From an uncultured Lachnospiraceae bacterium (GTDB lineage: Bacteria > Bacillota > Clostridia > Lachnospirales > Lachnospiraceae), in contig CALEFO010000135.1 in assembly GCA_937877165.1 (NCBI GenBank), positions 1-5,737 on the forward strand: a stretch of 5,737 nt of DNA. The letters are read 5' to 3'. This document shows, piece after piece, positions 1 through 5,699 of the stretch; position 1 is the stretch's first letter, and every line of letters starts with the position of its first letter. The position numbers were made by a program, and so were the translations under genes. A model generated the notes under the pieces. The model did no database searches. It was not told the origin of the DNA and saw only the letters and a list, made by a program, of their open reading frames with translations.

Positions 1-1
1 G

Positions 2-541
2 GACCGCGCCGTCTATTTCGCAAGCGTGATCGGGGCCGACACCGGTATGTTCTACAAACGCCGGGACTATTCCCGCATTGTAAACGGTAAGAATCCGATC
101 GTTGCCCATGAATTTCTCGGCAGTGATCTCGCAGGAAAGGACGTCATCGTCATGGATGACATGATTTCCTCCGGCGGCAGTATTCTGGATACCGCGAAGC
201 AGCTGAAGAAGATGAATGCAGGCCGTGTGTTCCTCTGTACTACCTTCGGTCTTTTCACCGACGGACTGGAGATCTTTGACAAGGCCTATGAGCAGGGTGA
301 TTTCGATCTCGTCATCACCTCCAACCTCACCTGGCAGCCCAGTGATCTGCATGACCGTCCGTGGTTCTCCTCTGCTGATATGGGCAAGTATCTTGCCAAC
401 ATCATTGATTTCTTCAACCATGATGCTTCCATCTCGGACATGACGACGCCGACTTCGAAGATCCACGAGCTCCTCGCGAAGTTCAACAAGAACGAACAGA
501 CCGAATTCGAGAAGATGGAGCTGGAAAACACGGATTTCTGA
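2..541 (+). CDS. prs: Ribose-phosphate pyrophosphokinase, C-terminal part (start lies off the left edge)
   Basis: This enzyme makes PRPP from ribose 5-phosphate and ATP, the precursor for purine, pyrimidine, histidine and NAD synthesis in the cytoplasm. The reading frame is open from base 2 to the TGA at 539-541, giving 179 visible residues; the first in-window start-like codon (GTG at 26) is internal, since coding continues to the edge. Visible hallmarks are a KRRD segment at fragment residues 19-22, matching the KRR of the catalytic flexible loop, and the PRPP-binding loop MDDMISSGGS at residues 51-60. The classical bacterial loop reads DDMIDTGGT, so this belongs to a divergent form; I believe clostridial relatives of this longer form share the SSGG version, but that is from memory. 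The acidic tail after about residue 140 goes beyond the usual domain end. It is the only + strand gene here and converges on the - strand cluster. Confidence 0.92.
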   Translation, partial: DRAVYFASVIGADTGMFYKRRDYSRIVNGKNPIVAHEFLGSDLAGKDVIVMDDMISSGGSILDTAKQLKKMNAGRVFLCTTFGLFTDGLEIFDKAYEQGDFDLVITSNLTWQPSDLHDRPWFSSADMGKYLANIIDFFNHDASISDMTTPTSKIHELLAKFNKNEQTEFEKMELENTDF

Positions 542-574
542 GCAGTTTCCGCAAGTTCTGTTTTCTGAAAAAAC

Positions 575-622
575 AATCCCCTGCCGCGCAGCATTTTTGC
601 TGCGTGGCAGGGGATTCCTTTT
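575..622 (+). terminator. Intrinsic terminator after prs, probably bidirectional
   Basis: A 19-bp stem (575-593 with 598-616, one G-U wobble) closes on a TTTT loop and is followed by CCTTTT. The stem begins 34 bases after the prs stop. Upstream on the + strand lies an A-rich run (568-573), which on the - strand reads as a T-tract after the same hairpin. It could therefore also end transcripts arriving from yraN, and it sits between the two convergent units as expected. Confidence 0.92.
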
Positions 623-639
623 CTGACGCGGATTTGTCT

Positions 640-699
640 GGAATTCATGTCTGATAGAGATACGTCTCTAACGAGGATTCCCGGAATTCATCCCTGATA
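640..699. repeat. Short imperfect direct repeat across the yraN 3' end
   Basis: Two 17-base copies, GGAATTCATGTCTGATA at 640-656 and GGAATTCATCCCTGATA at 683-699, differ at two adjacent positions. The right copy covers the last codons and stop of yraN; the left copy lies in the intergenic space. Between them is a small hairpin (AGAGA-TACG-TCTCT). It looks like a local tandem duplication of the gene's end; a function is not evident. Confidence 0.5.
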
Positions 700-1062
700 A
701 GGAAACGCATTCCGGATCCAGTGACAGGAAACCTTCTTCTCGTCCGCAGGCCGAAGCGCGACAACATCGAACCTCACCGGCTGATCCTCCGGAATCTGAT
801 ACCGACACCGGTAGTAATCCGCCGTCCCGCAGATGGTCCTCTGTTTGGCAAGGGTCACGGCTTCCTCCGGAGCACCGCTTTTTTCATTTTTTCGGAATTT
901 CACCTCGAAAAACACAAGCGTTCTCCCATCGAGACCGACAAGATCAATCTCTCCGCGCCGCCCGCTGCGAAAATTTCGCTCCAGAATCCGCACTCCGTTC
1001 TGCTCCAAGAACATTGCGGCCAGCCCTTCTGCGGCCCCTCCTTCCCGGCGGAAATTTCTCAT
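688..1062 (-). CDS. yraN: YraN/UPF0102 family, predicted nuclease-like protein
   Basis: This is a 124-residue protein of the UPF0102 (YraN) family, a small conserved group with a PD-(D/E)xK nuclease-like fold whose exact role is unsettled; links to DNA repair or recombination have been proposed. The usual length is about 115-125, so it looks complete. The signature is visible: an N-terminal G..AE helix near residues 8-13, NFR at 30-32, then GEIDLV at 37-42 and FFEVKFR at 51-57. These supply the Glu/Asp and ExK residues of the expected active site. The ATG at 1060-1062 is preceded by AGAAGGG with an 11-base gap, a usable but slightly long Shine-Dalgarno spacing. It is the last gene of the - strand cluster, next to rnhB as in many Bacillota. 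The 153-bp structured element lies just upstream and may reduce read-through from rnhB. Confidence 0.9.
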   Translation of the reverse strand: MRNFRREGGAAEGLAAMFLEQNGVRILERNFRSGRRGEIDLVGLDGRTLVFFEVKFRKNEKSGAPEEAVTLAKQRTICGTADYYRCRYQIPEDQPVRFDVVALRPADEKKVSCHWIRNAFPYQG

Positions 1063-1094
1063 TCTCAGCGTTTCCCTTCTGTAAAGTAAAATAA

Positions 1095-1247
1095 AAACGG
1101 TTCAGCAGGCATCTCGAATTTCCCTACGGAAATCCTCGATGCGGCTGGCCAGAGCTCCTTCGGAGCTTGGCCACAGGGCAATTTCTAACGGGAATATGCC
1201 CGCAAGCGGTCAATTCTCGTTAGAAATTGTCCTGTGCTGAACCGTTT
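1095..1247. repeat. Cloverleaf-like structured inverted-repeat element between rnhB and yraN
   Basis: A perfect 13-bp terminal inverted repeat (1095-1107 with 1235-1247, AAACGGTTCAGCA) encloses three adjacent hairpins. The first, 1109-1142, pairs GCATC with GATGC and ATTTCC with GGAAAT around CTAC. The second, 1147-1172, pairs GGCC with GGCC and AGCTCC with GGAGCT around TTC. The third, 1173-1235, has a 21-bp stem with two G-U pairs (1173-1193 with 1215-1235). Almost no base at the junction is left unpaired, giving a four-way junction. On the - strand the outer stem is followed by a T-rich run (GTTTTTATTTTAC), so it may also end the rnhB transcript. It resembles a MITE- or REP-like intergenic element or a structured RNA. 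I cannot identify a family, no clear target-site duplication is seen, and it has only one copy in this window. Confidence 0.75.
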
Positions 1248-1930
1248 ACAAAATGTGTAATAAATGTCCTGCGGTGAATCGGGCACGGGCCGTACTTCTG
1301 CAGCGCCTCAATGTGTGCCTTCGTCCCGTAGCCTTTATGCGCCGCAAAGCCGTATTCCGGATACTGGCGATCATACTCCTCCATCATCCGGTCCCTCGTC
1401 ACCTTGGCGAGAATGGAGGCCGCCGCAACGGAGAGGCACTTCGCGTCTCCCTTGATCACGGGGACCTGTGGCAGCTCCACCTCCGGAATCGTCACCGCGT
1501 CATTGACCAGCGCATCCGGAAGGGTCTTCAAGCCTGCGATGGCCTTACGCATTGCTTCATATGTTGCCTGCAGAATGTTGATCTCATCAATCCGCTCCGG
1601 CGAGGAAAGCCCGACGCACCAGGCCAGTGCCTCTTTCGTGATGACCTCATAGAGCTCATCACGCTTCTTCGCGGAGAGCTTTTTGGAATCATTCAGATAC
1701 AGGATGTTATGATCCGGAGGAAGAATGCAGGCTCCTGCCGCAACAGGTCCTGCAAGAGGTCCTCTTCCCGCCTCGTCAATTCCGCAGATGAGAAACCCTT
1801 CCGGCAGCGCAGTTTCTCCCAGAAGATCTCCCACAGCCTTCTTCTCGAAATTCCGCATTCCCGCGACCCGCTGTTTTTCAAGCCGGAGCTTTTCCTCTCT
1901 TCTGGCCTGTGCTTCTTCTTTTTTTGTCAT
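1220..1930 (-). CDS. rnhB: Ribonuclease HII
   Basis: RNase HII cuts the RNA strand of RNA-DNA hybrids and starts removal of single ribonucleotides from DNA. All four catalytic acidic residues of the family are visible: Asp52 and Glu53 in DEAGRG (52-57), Asp144 in LVNDAV and Asp180 in KVTRDR. LNDSKKL (79-85) and the C-terminal HKGYGT and CPIHRRTF motifs also match. The chosen ATG at 1928-1930 gives 236 residues beginning MTKKEE, a charged helix like that of related proteins. An AGGA lies close to it and a second sits in the loop of a small hairpin (1937-1951). An in-frame ATG at 1994-1996 would add 22 residues but has no recognisable Shine-Dalgarno. The last eight residues (NGSAQDNF) and the stop are encoded by the neighbouring inverted-repeat element, beyond where the family normally ends. 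Confidence 0.95.
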   Translation of the reverse strand: MTKKEEAQARREEKLRLEKQRVAGMRNFEKKAVGDLLGETALPEGFLICGIDEAGRGPLAGPVAAGACILPPDHNILYLNDSKKLSAKKRDELYEVITKEALAWCVGLSSPERIDEINILQATYEAMRKAIAGLKTLPDALVNDAVTIPEVELPQVPVIKGDAKCLSVAAASILAKVTRDRMMEEYDRQYPEYGFAAHKGYGTKAHIEALQKYGPCPIHRRTFITHFVNGSAQDNF

Positions 1931-2039
1931 AAGATCCTGTCTTCCTGACAGAGGAACGGCTCCGCCTGGCCGTTTTCTGTCGATTCTGTGACACATTCTG
2001 TTCGAATCTCTGCCACAGACGTGAAATTCTGTGAAATCC

Positions 2040-2630
2040 TTACTGATCCGTCAGAAGTCCAAACTTCGAGAATGGATAAATCCGAAGCCATGCCCTGCCG
2101 ATGATATCCTTCCGTTTAATATTCCCGACATCCGGATAGCGGCTGTCCTCTGACACATTCCGGTTGTCACCGAGGACGAAATATTCATCATCACCCAATT
2201 GGATCTCCTCCGCGGCAAGTCCCGCATATTCCATCCTCTCATAGCCGTAGTCTTCCTGCAAAAGTTCATCGTTGATATAGATATTGCCCTGCTCGTCAAT
2301 GCGGACTCTCTCGCCCGGAAGGCCGATCACTCTCTTGATAAAATATGTATTTTCCGCATACTGGTAAGGGAAAATAATAATATCGAAGCGTTTCGGTTCA
2401 CGGAAACGATAGGTCACCTTGTCCGCAATCAGCTGATCACCATCCTCCAGTGTCGGAACCATCGAGGTTCCATTCACATCTGTCCGCTGTGCCACAAAGG
2501 TAATGAGAAACCACGACAGTGCAATGACTGCCGCAAGCCAGATTACCGTGTGCAAAATCGTCTTTTCTGTATTCTTCATTGTCCGTTTTCTGCCCGTACC
2601 TTTCCGTTCCGTCATAATCTCTGTGCACAC
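2040..2630 (-). CDS. lepB: Signal peptidase I, canonical copy downstream of rbgA
   Basis: This membrane-bound serine protease (family S26) removes signal peptides from proteins exported by Sec or Tat. The 196 residues comprise a basic cytoplasmic N-terminus, one membrane segment at about 25-47, then the extracellular catalytic domain. The nucleophile is Ser56 in NGTSMVPT and the general base is Lys99 in FIKRVIGLPGE. The GDNR box is at 154-157, followed by SEDSR (160-164). The single membrane span is the Gram-positive type. The start is a GTG at 2628-2630, supported by AGGA at 2638-2641 with a 7-base gap, only 3 bases after the rbgA stop; this implies translational coupling. In-frame ATG codons at 2613-2615 (residue 6) and 2577-2579 (residue 18) are alternatives with weaker upstream sites. 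It is a second signal peptidase in the cluster, distinct from the one upstream of rbgA. Confidence 0.95.
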   Translation of the reverse strand: MCTEIMTERKGTGRKRTMKNTEKTILHTVIWLAAVIALSWFLITFVAQRTDVNGTSMVPTLEDGDQLIADKVTYRFREPKRFDIIIFPYQYAENTYFIKRVIGLPGERVRIDEQGNIYINDELLQEDYGYERMEYAGLAAEEIQLGDDEYFVLGDNRNVSEDSRYPDVGNIKRKDIIGRAWLRIYPFSKFGLLTDQ

Positions 2631-2633
2631 CCG

Positions 2634-3527
2634 TCATTCCTGCGGTACATCATCCAGCGTAATGGTCCCGATTCTTCCGGAGCGGAAGTCATCGAGAAGC
2701 AGGTGCGCCGCACGGACCGGATCCTTTTCTCCGCCGCTTCTTAAGAGATTTCTTACTCCTGCGATCTGCAGCAGAAGCTCCTGCAGCTCTTTGTCATTAT
2801 ACTCAGTTTGCCTTGGAATCTCCACTGGTTCCTCCCCGGCAGGGTTCCCGTCAAAATATCTTATGTGCAGCAGTTCCGGGTACTTTCGGAGCAGAATTTC
2901 CAGAAGCTTTCGCGCAAGCTCCTCCTCATCCAGAATATCATCCTTGATGGAACCGACCAGGGCGAGCCGGAGCCCGACGTTCTGATCCTCGAATTTGGGC
3001 CACAGAATTCCCGGCGTATCCAAAAGCTCAAGCCCCGCAAAGGAAATCCACTGCTTTCCCTTTGTTACGCCCGGCTTGTTTCCGGTTTTCGCGCTGGACC
3101 GTCCGGAAAGGGAATTGATGAAGGTTGACTTGCCCACATTTGGAATTCCGCAGATCATCGCACGAACCGGACGGTTCCGGATTCCTCGCTTAAGATCGCG
3201 CTCTTTTTTCTCCTTCGTAATCTTCTGGAGAGTCTTCATGATCTGCGCGTTGGCCTTCTTCGTTCTGGCGTCCAGCGCAATCGCCGCGATGTTCTTTTTC
3301 GCAAAGTAATCTGTAAACTGCGCTGTCAGCTTCGGATCCGCAAGATCTGCCTTGCTCAGAATCACCATCCGCTGTTTGCCCTGTGCCAGCTGATCCACAT
3401 CTGGATTGCGGCCAGAAAGCGGCACCCGCGCATCCAGAATCTCAATCACCAGATCCACCAGGCGGACGTTTTCCTGCATCATCCGCTTTGCCTTTGTCAT
3501 ATGTCCCGGATACCACTGATAATCCAT
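2634..3527 (-). CDS. rbgA: Ribosome biogenesis GTPase RbgA (YlqF)
   Basis: RbgA is a GTPase needed for late assembly of the 50S subunit, acting on a precursor that lacks some late proteins. The protein has 297 residues, near the family norm of about 280-290. It shows the circular permutation of the YlqF/YawG group: G4 (SKAD, 58-61) comes before G1 (GIPNVGKS, 127-134), G2 (PGVT, 152-155) and G3 (DTPG, 170-173). The N-terminus WYPGHMTKA is typical. The C-terminal region after about 200 matches the RNA-binding helical domain of the family. The ATG at 3525-3527 has GGGAG 11 bases upstream. A 130-base space separates it from the upstream signal peptidase gene; I see neither a gene, a convincing promoter nor a terminator there. 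The downstream signal peptidase gene begins 3 bases after its stop. Confidence 0.97.
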   Translation of the reverse strand: MDYQWYPGHMTKAKRMMQENVRLVDLVIEILDARVPLSGRNPDVDQLAQGKQRMVILSKADLADPKLTAQFTDYFAKKNIAAIALDARTKKANAQIMKTLQKITKEKKERDLKRGIRNRPVRAMICGIPNVGKSTFINSLSGRSSAKTGNKPGVTKGKQWISFAGLELLDTPGILWPKFEDQNVGLRLALVGSIKDDILDEEELARKLLEILLRKYPELLHIRYFDGNPAGEEPVEIPRQTEYNDKELQELLLQIAGVRNLLRSGGEKDPVRAAHLLLDDFRSGRIGTITLDDVPQE

Positions 3528-3657
3528 ATCGTTGTTGTCTCCCTTGATTCTCTGCTGTCTTCCGCTTCAGAAAAGTCATTGTGCGATTCACTTCTTTTCC
3601 CAAAAGCGCTGCCTGCACGGATTCTATTGCCTTTTACAAGAAACCAGCAGCGTTCTC

Positions 3658-4266
3658 TCACCGTACCCGGTGCAGCCCCGACCCTTCGGCGGGAAGGGCA
3701 AGCCACACACTGCCGATGATGTCTTCCTCCTGTACGGTGCCAATTCCCGCCGAGCGTGAGTCCTCGCTCTCATCCGGATTGTCACCCATCACAAAGTACT
3801 GCCCGTCCTCCATAATCTCCATGTCTGCGGCAAGTCCCGGATCCGAAATGGACGAATAGGCATCTGAATAGGTACAGGGGACACCATTGATCAGGAGCAC
3901 GCCATTCAATACCTGAACCGAATCTCCCGGAACCGCCACAATCCGTTTGACCGACGGATGCATCTGGCTGTCTCCTCCTGGGTAAAAGGCCACAACATTC
4001 CCCCGCTCCGGTGTTGACATCCGGTAGGCCAGCTTGTTCACAAAGACATTCTGTCCCTGCACGATGCCCGGTTCCATAGAAGTCCCCAGAACGCTCACGC
4101 GGAAGCCAAAGCACTTGAAGCACATCACCGCGAAAAACAGCGCAATCAGCGTATAGCAGAGCCAGAGGATGCCCTCGACAATCCGGGTCGTATTGACGGT
4201 ATTCTTATCTTCATAAAAGGAAAGGCCTGACGAATAGCGGCTGCGCCTGCGTTTTCTTCGCATCAT
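3658..4266 (-). CDS. lepB: Signal peptidase I, divergent copy upstream of rbgA (GDNP box)
   Basis: This is a second type I signal peptidase of 202 residues, in the position usual for lepB in Bacillota (after rplS, before rbgA). It has a very basic N-terminus (MMRRKRRRSR), one membrane segment at about 31-53, Ser63 in LGTSMEPG as nucleophile and Lys107 in SVKRIVAVPGD as general base. The conserved box E reads GDNP (161-164) where GDNR is usual, but the following SEDSRSAGIG keeps the conserved Ser and Asp. It is therefore predicted to be active. It differs from the other copy along most of its length, so the two are not a recent duplication. The start ATG at 4264-4266 has GAGGG 6 bases upstream; an adjacent ATG at 4261-4263 could also serve. 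A terminator ends 24 bases before the start codon, leaving little room for a separate promoter. Confidence 0.94.
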   Translation of the reverse strand: MMRRKRRRSRYSSGLSFYEDKNTVNTTRIVEGILWLCYTLIALFFAVMCFKCFGFRVSVLGTSMEPGIVQGQNVFVNKLAYRMSTPERGNVVAFYPGGDSQMHPSVKRIVAVPGDSVQVLNGVLLINGVPCTYSDAYSSISDPGLAADMEIMEDGQYFVMGDNPDESEDSRSAGIGTVQEEDIIGSVWLALPAEGSGLHRVR

Positions 4267-4290
4267 TGATATCCCTCGCTGAGCATGATA

Positions 4291-4321
4291 TAAAAAGGCC
4301 GCACTGCAAACCAGTGCGGCC
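4291..4321 (-). terminator. Intrinsic terminator after rplS
   Basis: On the - strand, a perfect 10-bp GC-rich stem (4312-4321 with 4297-4306) with a 5-base loop is followed directly by TTTTTA. It begins 26 bases after the rplS stop and ends just before the ribosome binding site of the divergent signal peptidase gene. It probably ends most rplS transcripts and lets a fraction continue into the downstream genes. Confidence 0.93.
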
Positions 4322-4347
4322 CCGAAAGAAACTCTCTTCCCAGAGGA

Positions 4348-4689
4348 TCAGCGAATCTGCTCCTTAACCTTAGCCTTCTTGCCGCTGAGGTTTCTCAGAT
4401 AGTTCAGTTTCGCTCTTCTTACTTTACCATGACGGACAACTTCTACCTTCTCTACGTTGGGAGAATACAGCGGCCAGGTCTTCTCAACGCCGATTCCGCT
4501 GGACTCCTTGCGAACGGTAAAGGTCTTCCGGCTTCCGCCGCCCTGGATCTTCAGGACAGTTCCCTCAAAGATCTGGACTCTGGAACGCTTTCCCTCTTCA
4601 ATTCTGTTATGAACACGAACGGTGTCACCAACATTGAACTGGGATACTTCTTTCTTCTGGGCTTCTTCGATTTCGCTGATAATGCTCAT
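4348..4689 (-). CDS. rplS: 50S ribosomal protein L19
   Basis: L19 is a large-subunit ribosomal protein near the subunit interface, contributing to a bridge with 16S rRNA. The 113-residue product matches the usual length of about 115. Family features are visible: the N-terminal helix (MSIISEIEEAQKK), FNVGDTVRVH at 18-27, RVQIFEGTVLKIQGGG at 37-52, FTVRKESSGIGVEKTWPLYSP, and the C-terminal basic RRAKLNYLRNLSGKKAKVKE. The start ATG (4687-4689) has a strong AAGGAG 6 bases upstream (4696-4701), the best ribosome binding site in the window, as expected for an abundant ribosomal protein. It is preceded by a candidate leader and promoter and followed by its own terminator, so it can be expressed partly apart from trmD and the signal peptidase gene. 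It may also be co-transcribed from upstream. Confidence 0.98.
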   Translation of the reverse strand: MSIISEIEEAQKKEVSQFNVGDTVRVHNRIEEGKRSRVQIFEGTVLKIQGGGSRKTFTVRKESSGIGVEKTWPLYSPNVEKVEVVRHGKVRRAKLNYLRNLSGKKAKVKEQIR

Positions 4690-4837
4690 TTCTTTCTCCT
4701 TTTCCGGATGTTCTTACCCGTTCTCCCGCCTGCCCCTGCAGGCATCGTGGAACAGCTCCCTGCGGCAAATTGCCGGCCGTTCCCCGGCAGAGGACCATCT
4801 CCTGACATATTGTTCCCACTGCGTACAAAACACAGCA
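4690..4837 (-). promoter_or_regulatory. Candidate structured 5' leader of rplS (L19 leader-like)
   Basis: The 173-base space between trmD and rplS is long for this cluster and can fold. On the - strand a long-range stem pairs 4811-4822 (GCAGTGGGAACA) with 4742-4754 (TGTTCCACGATGC), with a bulged G and a small internal loop. Inside it CTCTGC can pair with GCAGGG, and a GC-rich region lies around 4770-4795. Nearer the gene is a perfect 6-bp hairpin (4728-4743, GCCTGC-AGGG-GCAGGC). An L19 leader upstream of rplS is known in Bacillota, where the protein is thought to repress its own mRNA. I infer an equivalent here from position and foldability only; I did not match the published consensus. Confidence 0.45.
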
Positions 4838-4843
4838 TGAAAA

Positions 4844-4872
4844 ATAATACCATACTGCGGACCTACATGCAA
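4844..4872 (-). promoter_or_regulatory. Predicted sigma-70/sigma-A type promoter for rplS, at the end of trmD
   Basis: On the - strand, TTGCAT (4867-4872) and TATTAT (4844-4849) are separated by exactly 17 bases, with a TG one base before the -10 (TGGTATTAT), an extended -10. The -10 matches five of six consensus bases and the -35 three of six. Transcription would begin near 4837, leaving a leader of about 150 bases before rplS. The -35 lies inside the last codons of trmD. Confidence 0.55.
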
Positions 4873-5699
4873 GCATCCGCCTCCGGCTTTTTCTTTTTTC
4901 TCCGCTTCTTCGGCGGGGGATCCGGATGTGCCGCCCTCCAGGCATCATACAGGTCCGGCCGGATTTCCTTCGTCCGAAGGAGCGACTGCTCCAGCCTCCA
5001 TGCATCCACCTTGGCGTGGTCTCCCGACAGAAGAATTTCCGGAACCCTTCTTCCGTTCCATTCCTCCGGTCTCGAATACTGCGGATATTCCAACAGACCA
5101 TCCTGAAAGGAATCCGTCTCCGCGGAAACCTCATTCCCGAGAACCCCTGGAACCAGCCTCGAAACCGCATCCACGATCATCATCGCAGGCAATTCTCCGC
5201 CGGTCAGAACAAAATCCCCGATGGAAACCGGGTCCGTCACGATTTCCTCAATAACCCGCTCGTCGATTCCTTCGTAGTGGCCGCACAGAAGGATGAGATC
5301 CTCCTCTTTGGAGAACTCCTCCGCCATGCCCTGATGAAAAGTGCGGCCAACCGGGGTCAGATAGACCACCCGGGTTCTCTTCCCGGAGTTTCTCTCTTCC
5401 TCGTGTGCCTTCCCAGGCGTTTCTTGTGCCGCTTCCTCCGGAAGCGTCCCGGCCCGCCGGTTCCAAATCCGTTCCTCCACTGCCTTCCAGGCATCGTACA
5501 CAGGCTGCGCCTGCATCAAAAGTCCTGCGCCGCCGCCGTAGATGTAATCATCCACCTTCCCGTGGCGATTGTTCGTATAGTCACGGATATTGACCGCTTC
5601 CACATGAATCAGTCCCTGCGCCATCGCGCGGCCCAGGATACTGGTATTCAGGCCTTCCGTCACCATCTCCGGAAACAATGTGAGAATGTGAAAATTCAT
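4863..5699 (-). CDS. trmD: tRNA (guanine-N1)-methyltransferase TrmD
   Basis: TrmD uses S-adenosylmethionine to methylate G37 next to the anticodon of tRNAs with G36, preventing +1 frameshifting. It is a SPOUT enzyme with a trefoil knot and acts as a dimer. Visible motifs are MNFHILTLFPEM at the start, YGGGAGLLMQ (54-63), LCGHYEGIDERV (138-149), SIGDFVLTGGELPAM (159-173) and LLSGDHAKVDAWR near the C-terminal domain. Arg148 and Asp162 fit the positions of the catalytic Arg and Asp of the family. At 278 residues it exceeds the usual 240-255: there is a hydrophilic stretch at about 80-107 and a basic tail (KKRRKKKK, 264-271). The start ATG (5697-5699) overlaps the rimM stop in ATGA; only a weak AGAAG lies upstream, so coupling with rimM translation is likely. 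Its last codons also hold the -35 of the predicted rplS promoter. Confidence 0.97.
   Translation of the reverse strand: MNFHILTLFPEMVTEGLNTSILGRAMAQGLIHVEAVNIRDYTNNRHGKVDDYIYGGGAGLLMQAQPVYDAWKAVEERIWNRRAGTLPEEAAQETPGKAHEEERNSGKRTRVVYLTPVGRTFHQGMAEEFSKEEDLILLCGHYEGIDERVIEEIVTDPVSIGDFVLTGGELPAMMIVDAVSRLVPGVLGNEVSAETDSFQDGLLEYPQYSRPEEWNGRRVPEILLSGDHAKVDAWRLEQSLLRTKEIRPDLYDAWRAAHPDPPPKKRRKKKKPEADACM

Noticed and set aside
1095..1247. CRISPR repeat, tRNA or known riboswitch reading of the cloverleaf-like element
   Set aside because: There is no repeat-spacer periodicity, arm lengths and loops do not fit a tRNA (no anticodon or T loop), and I recognise no riboswitch core. It is kept as an unassigned structured repeat.
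1253..1948. 231-residue open frame on the + strand opposite rnhB
   Set aside because: It lies wholly antisense to RNase HII, whose catalytic motifs are all present; the translation is Cys/Arg-rich and unlike a known protein.
2199..2744. 181-residue + strand open frame opposite lepB and the end of rbgA
   Set aside because: It is antisense to two well-supported genes and shows no domain or start signal.
3528..3657. Terminator or promoter between the upstream signal peptidase gene and rbgA
   Set aside because: Only a 6-bp pairing (CGCTGC with GCAGCG) with a long loop and no T-tract was found, and no well-spaced -35/-10 pair.
3497..3706. Possible small - strand gene filling the rbgA upstream space
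   Set aside because: It overlaps the start of rbgA and the end of the signal peptidase gene in another frame, has a low-complexity charged composition and no clear ribosome binding site.
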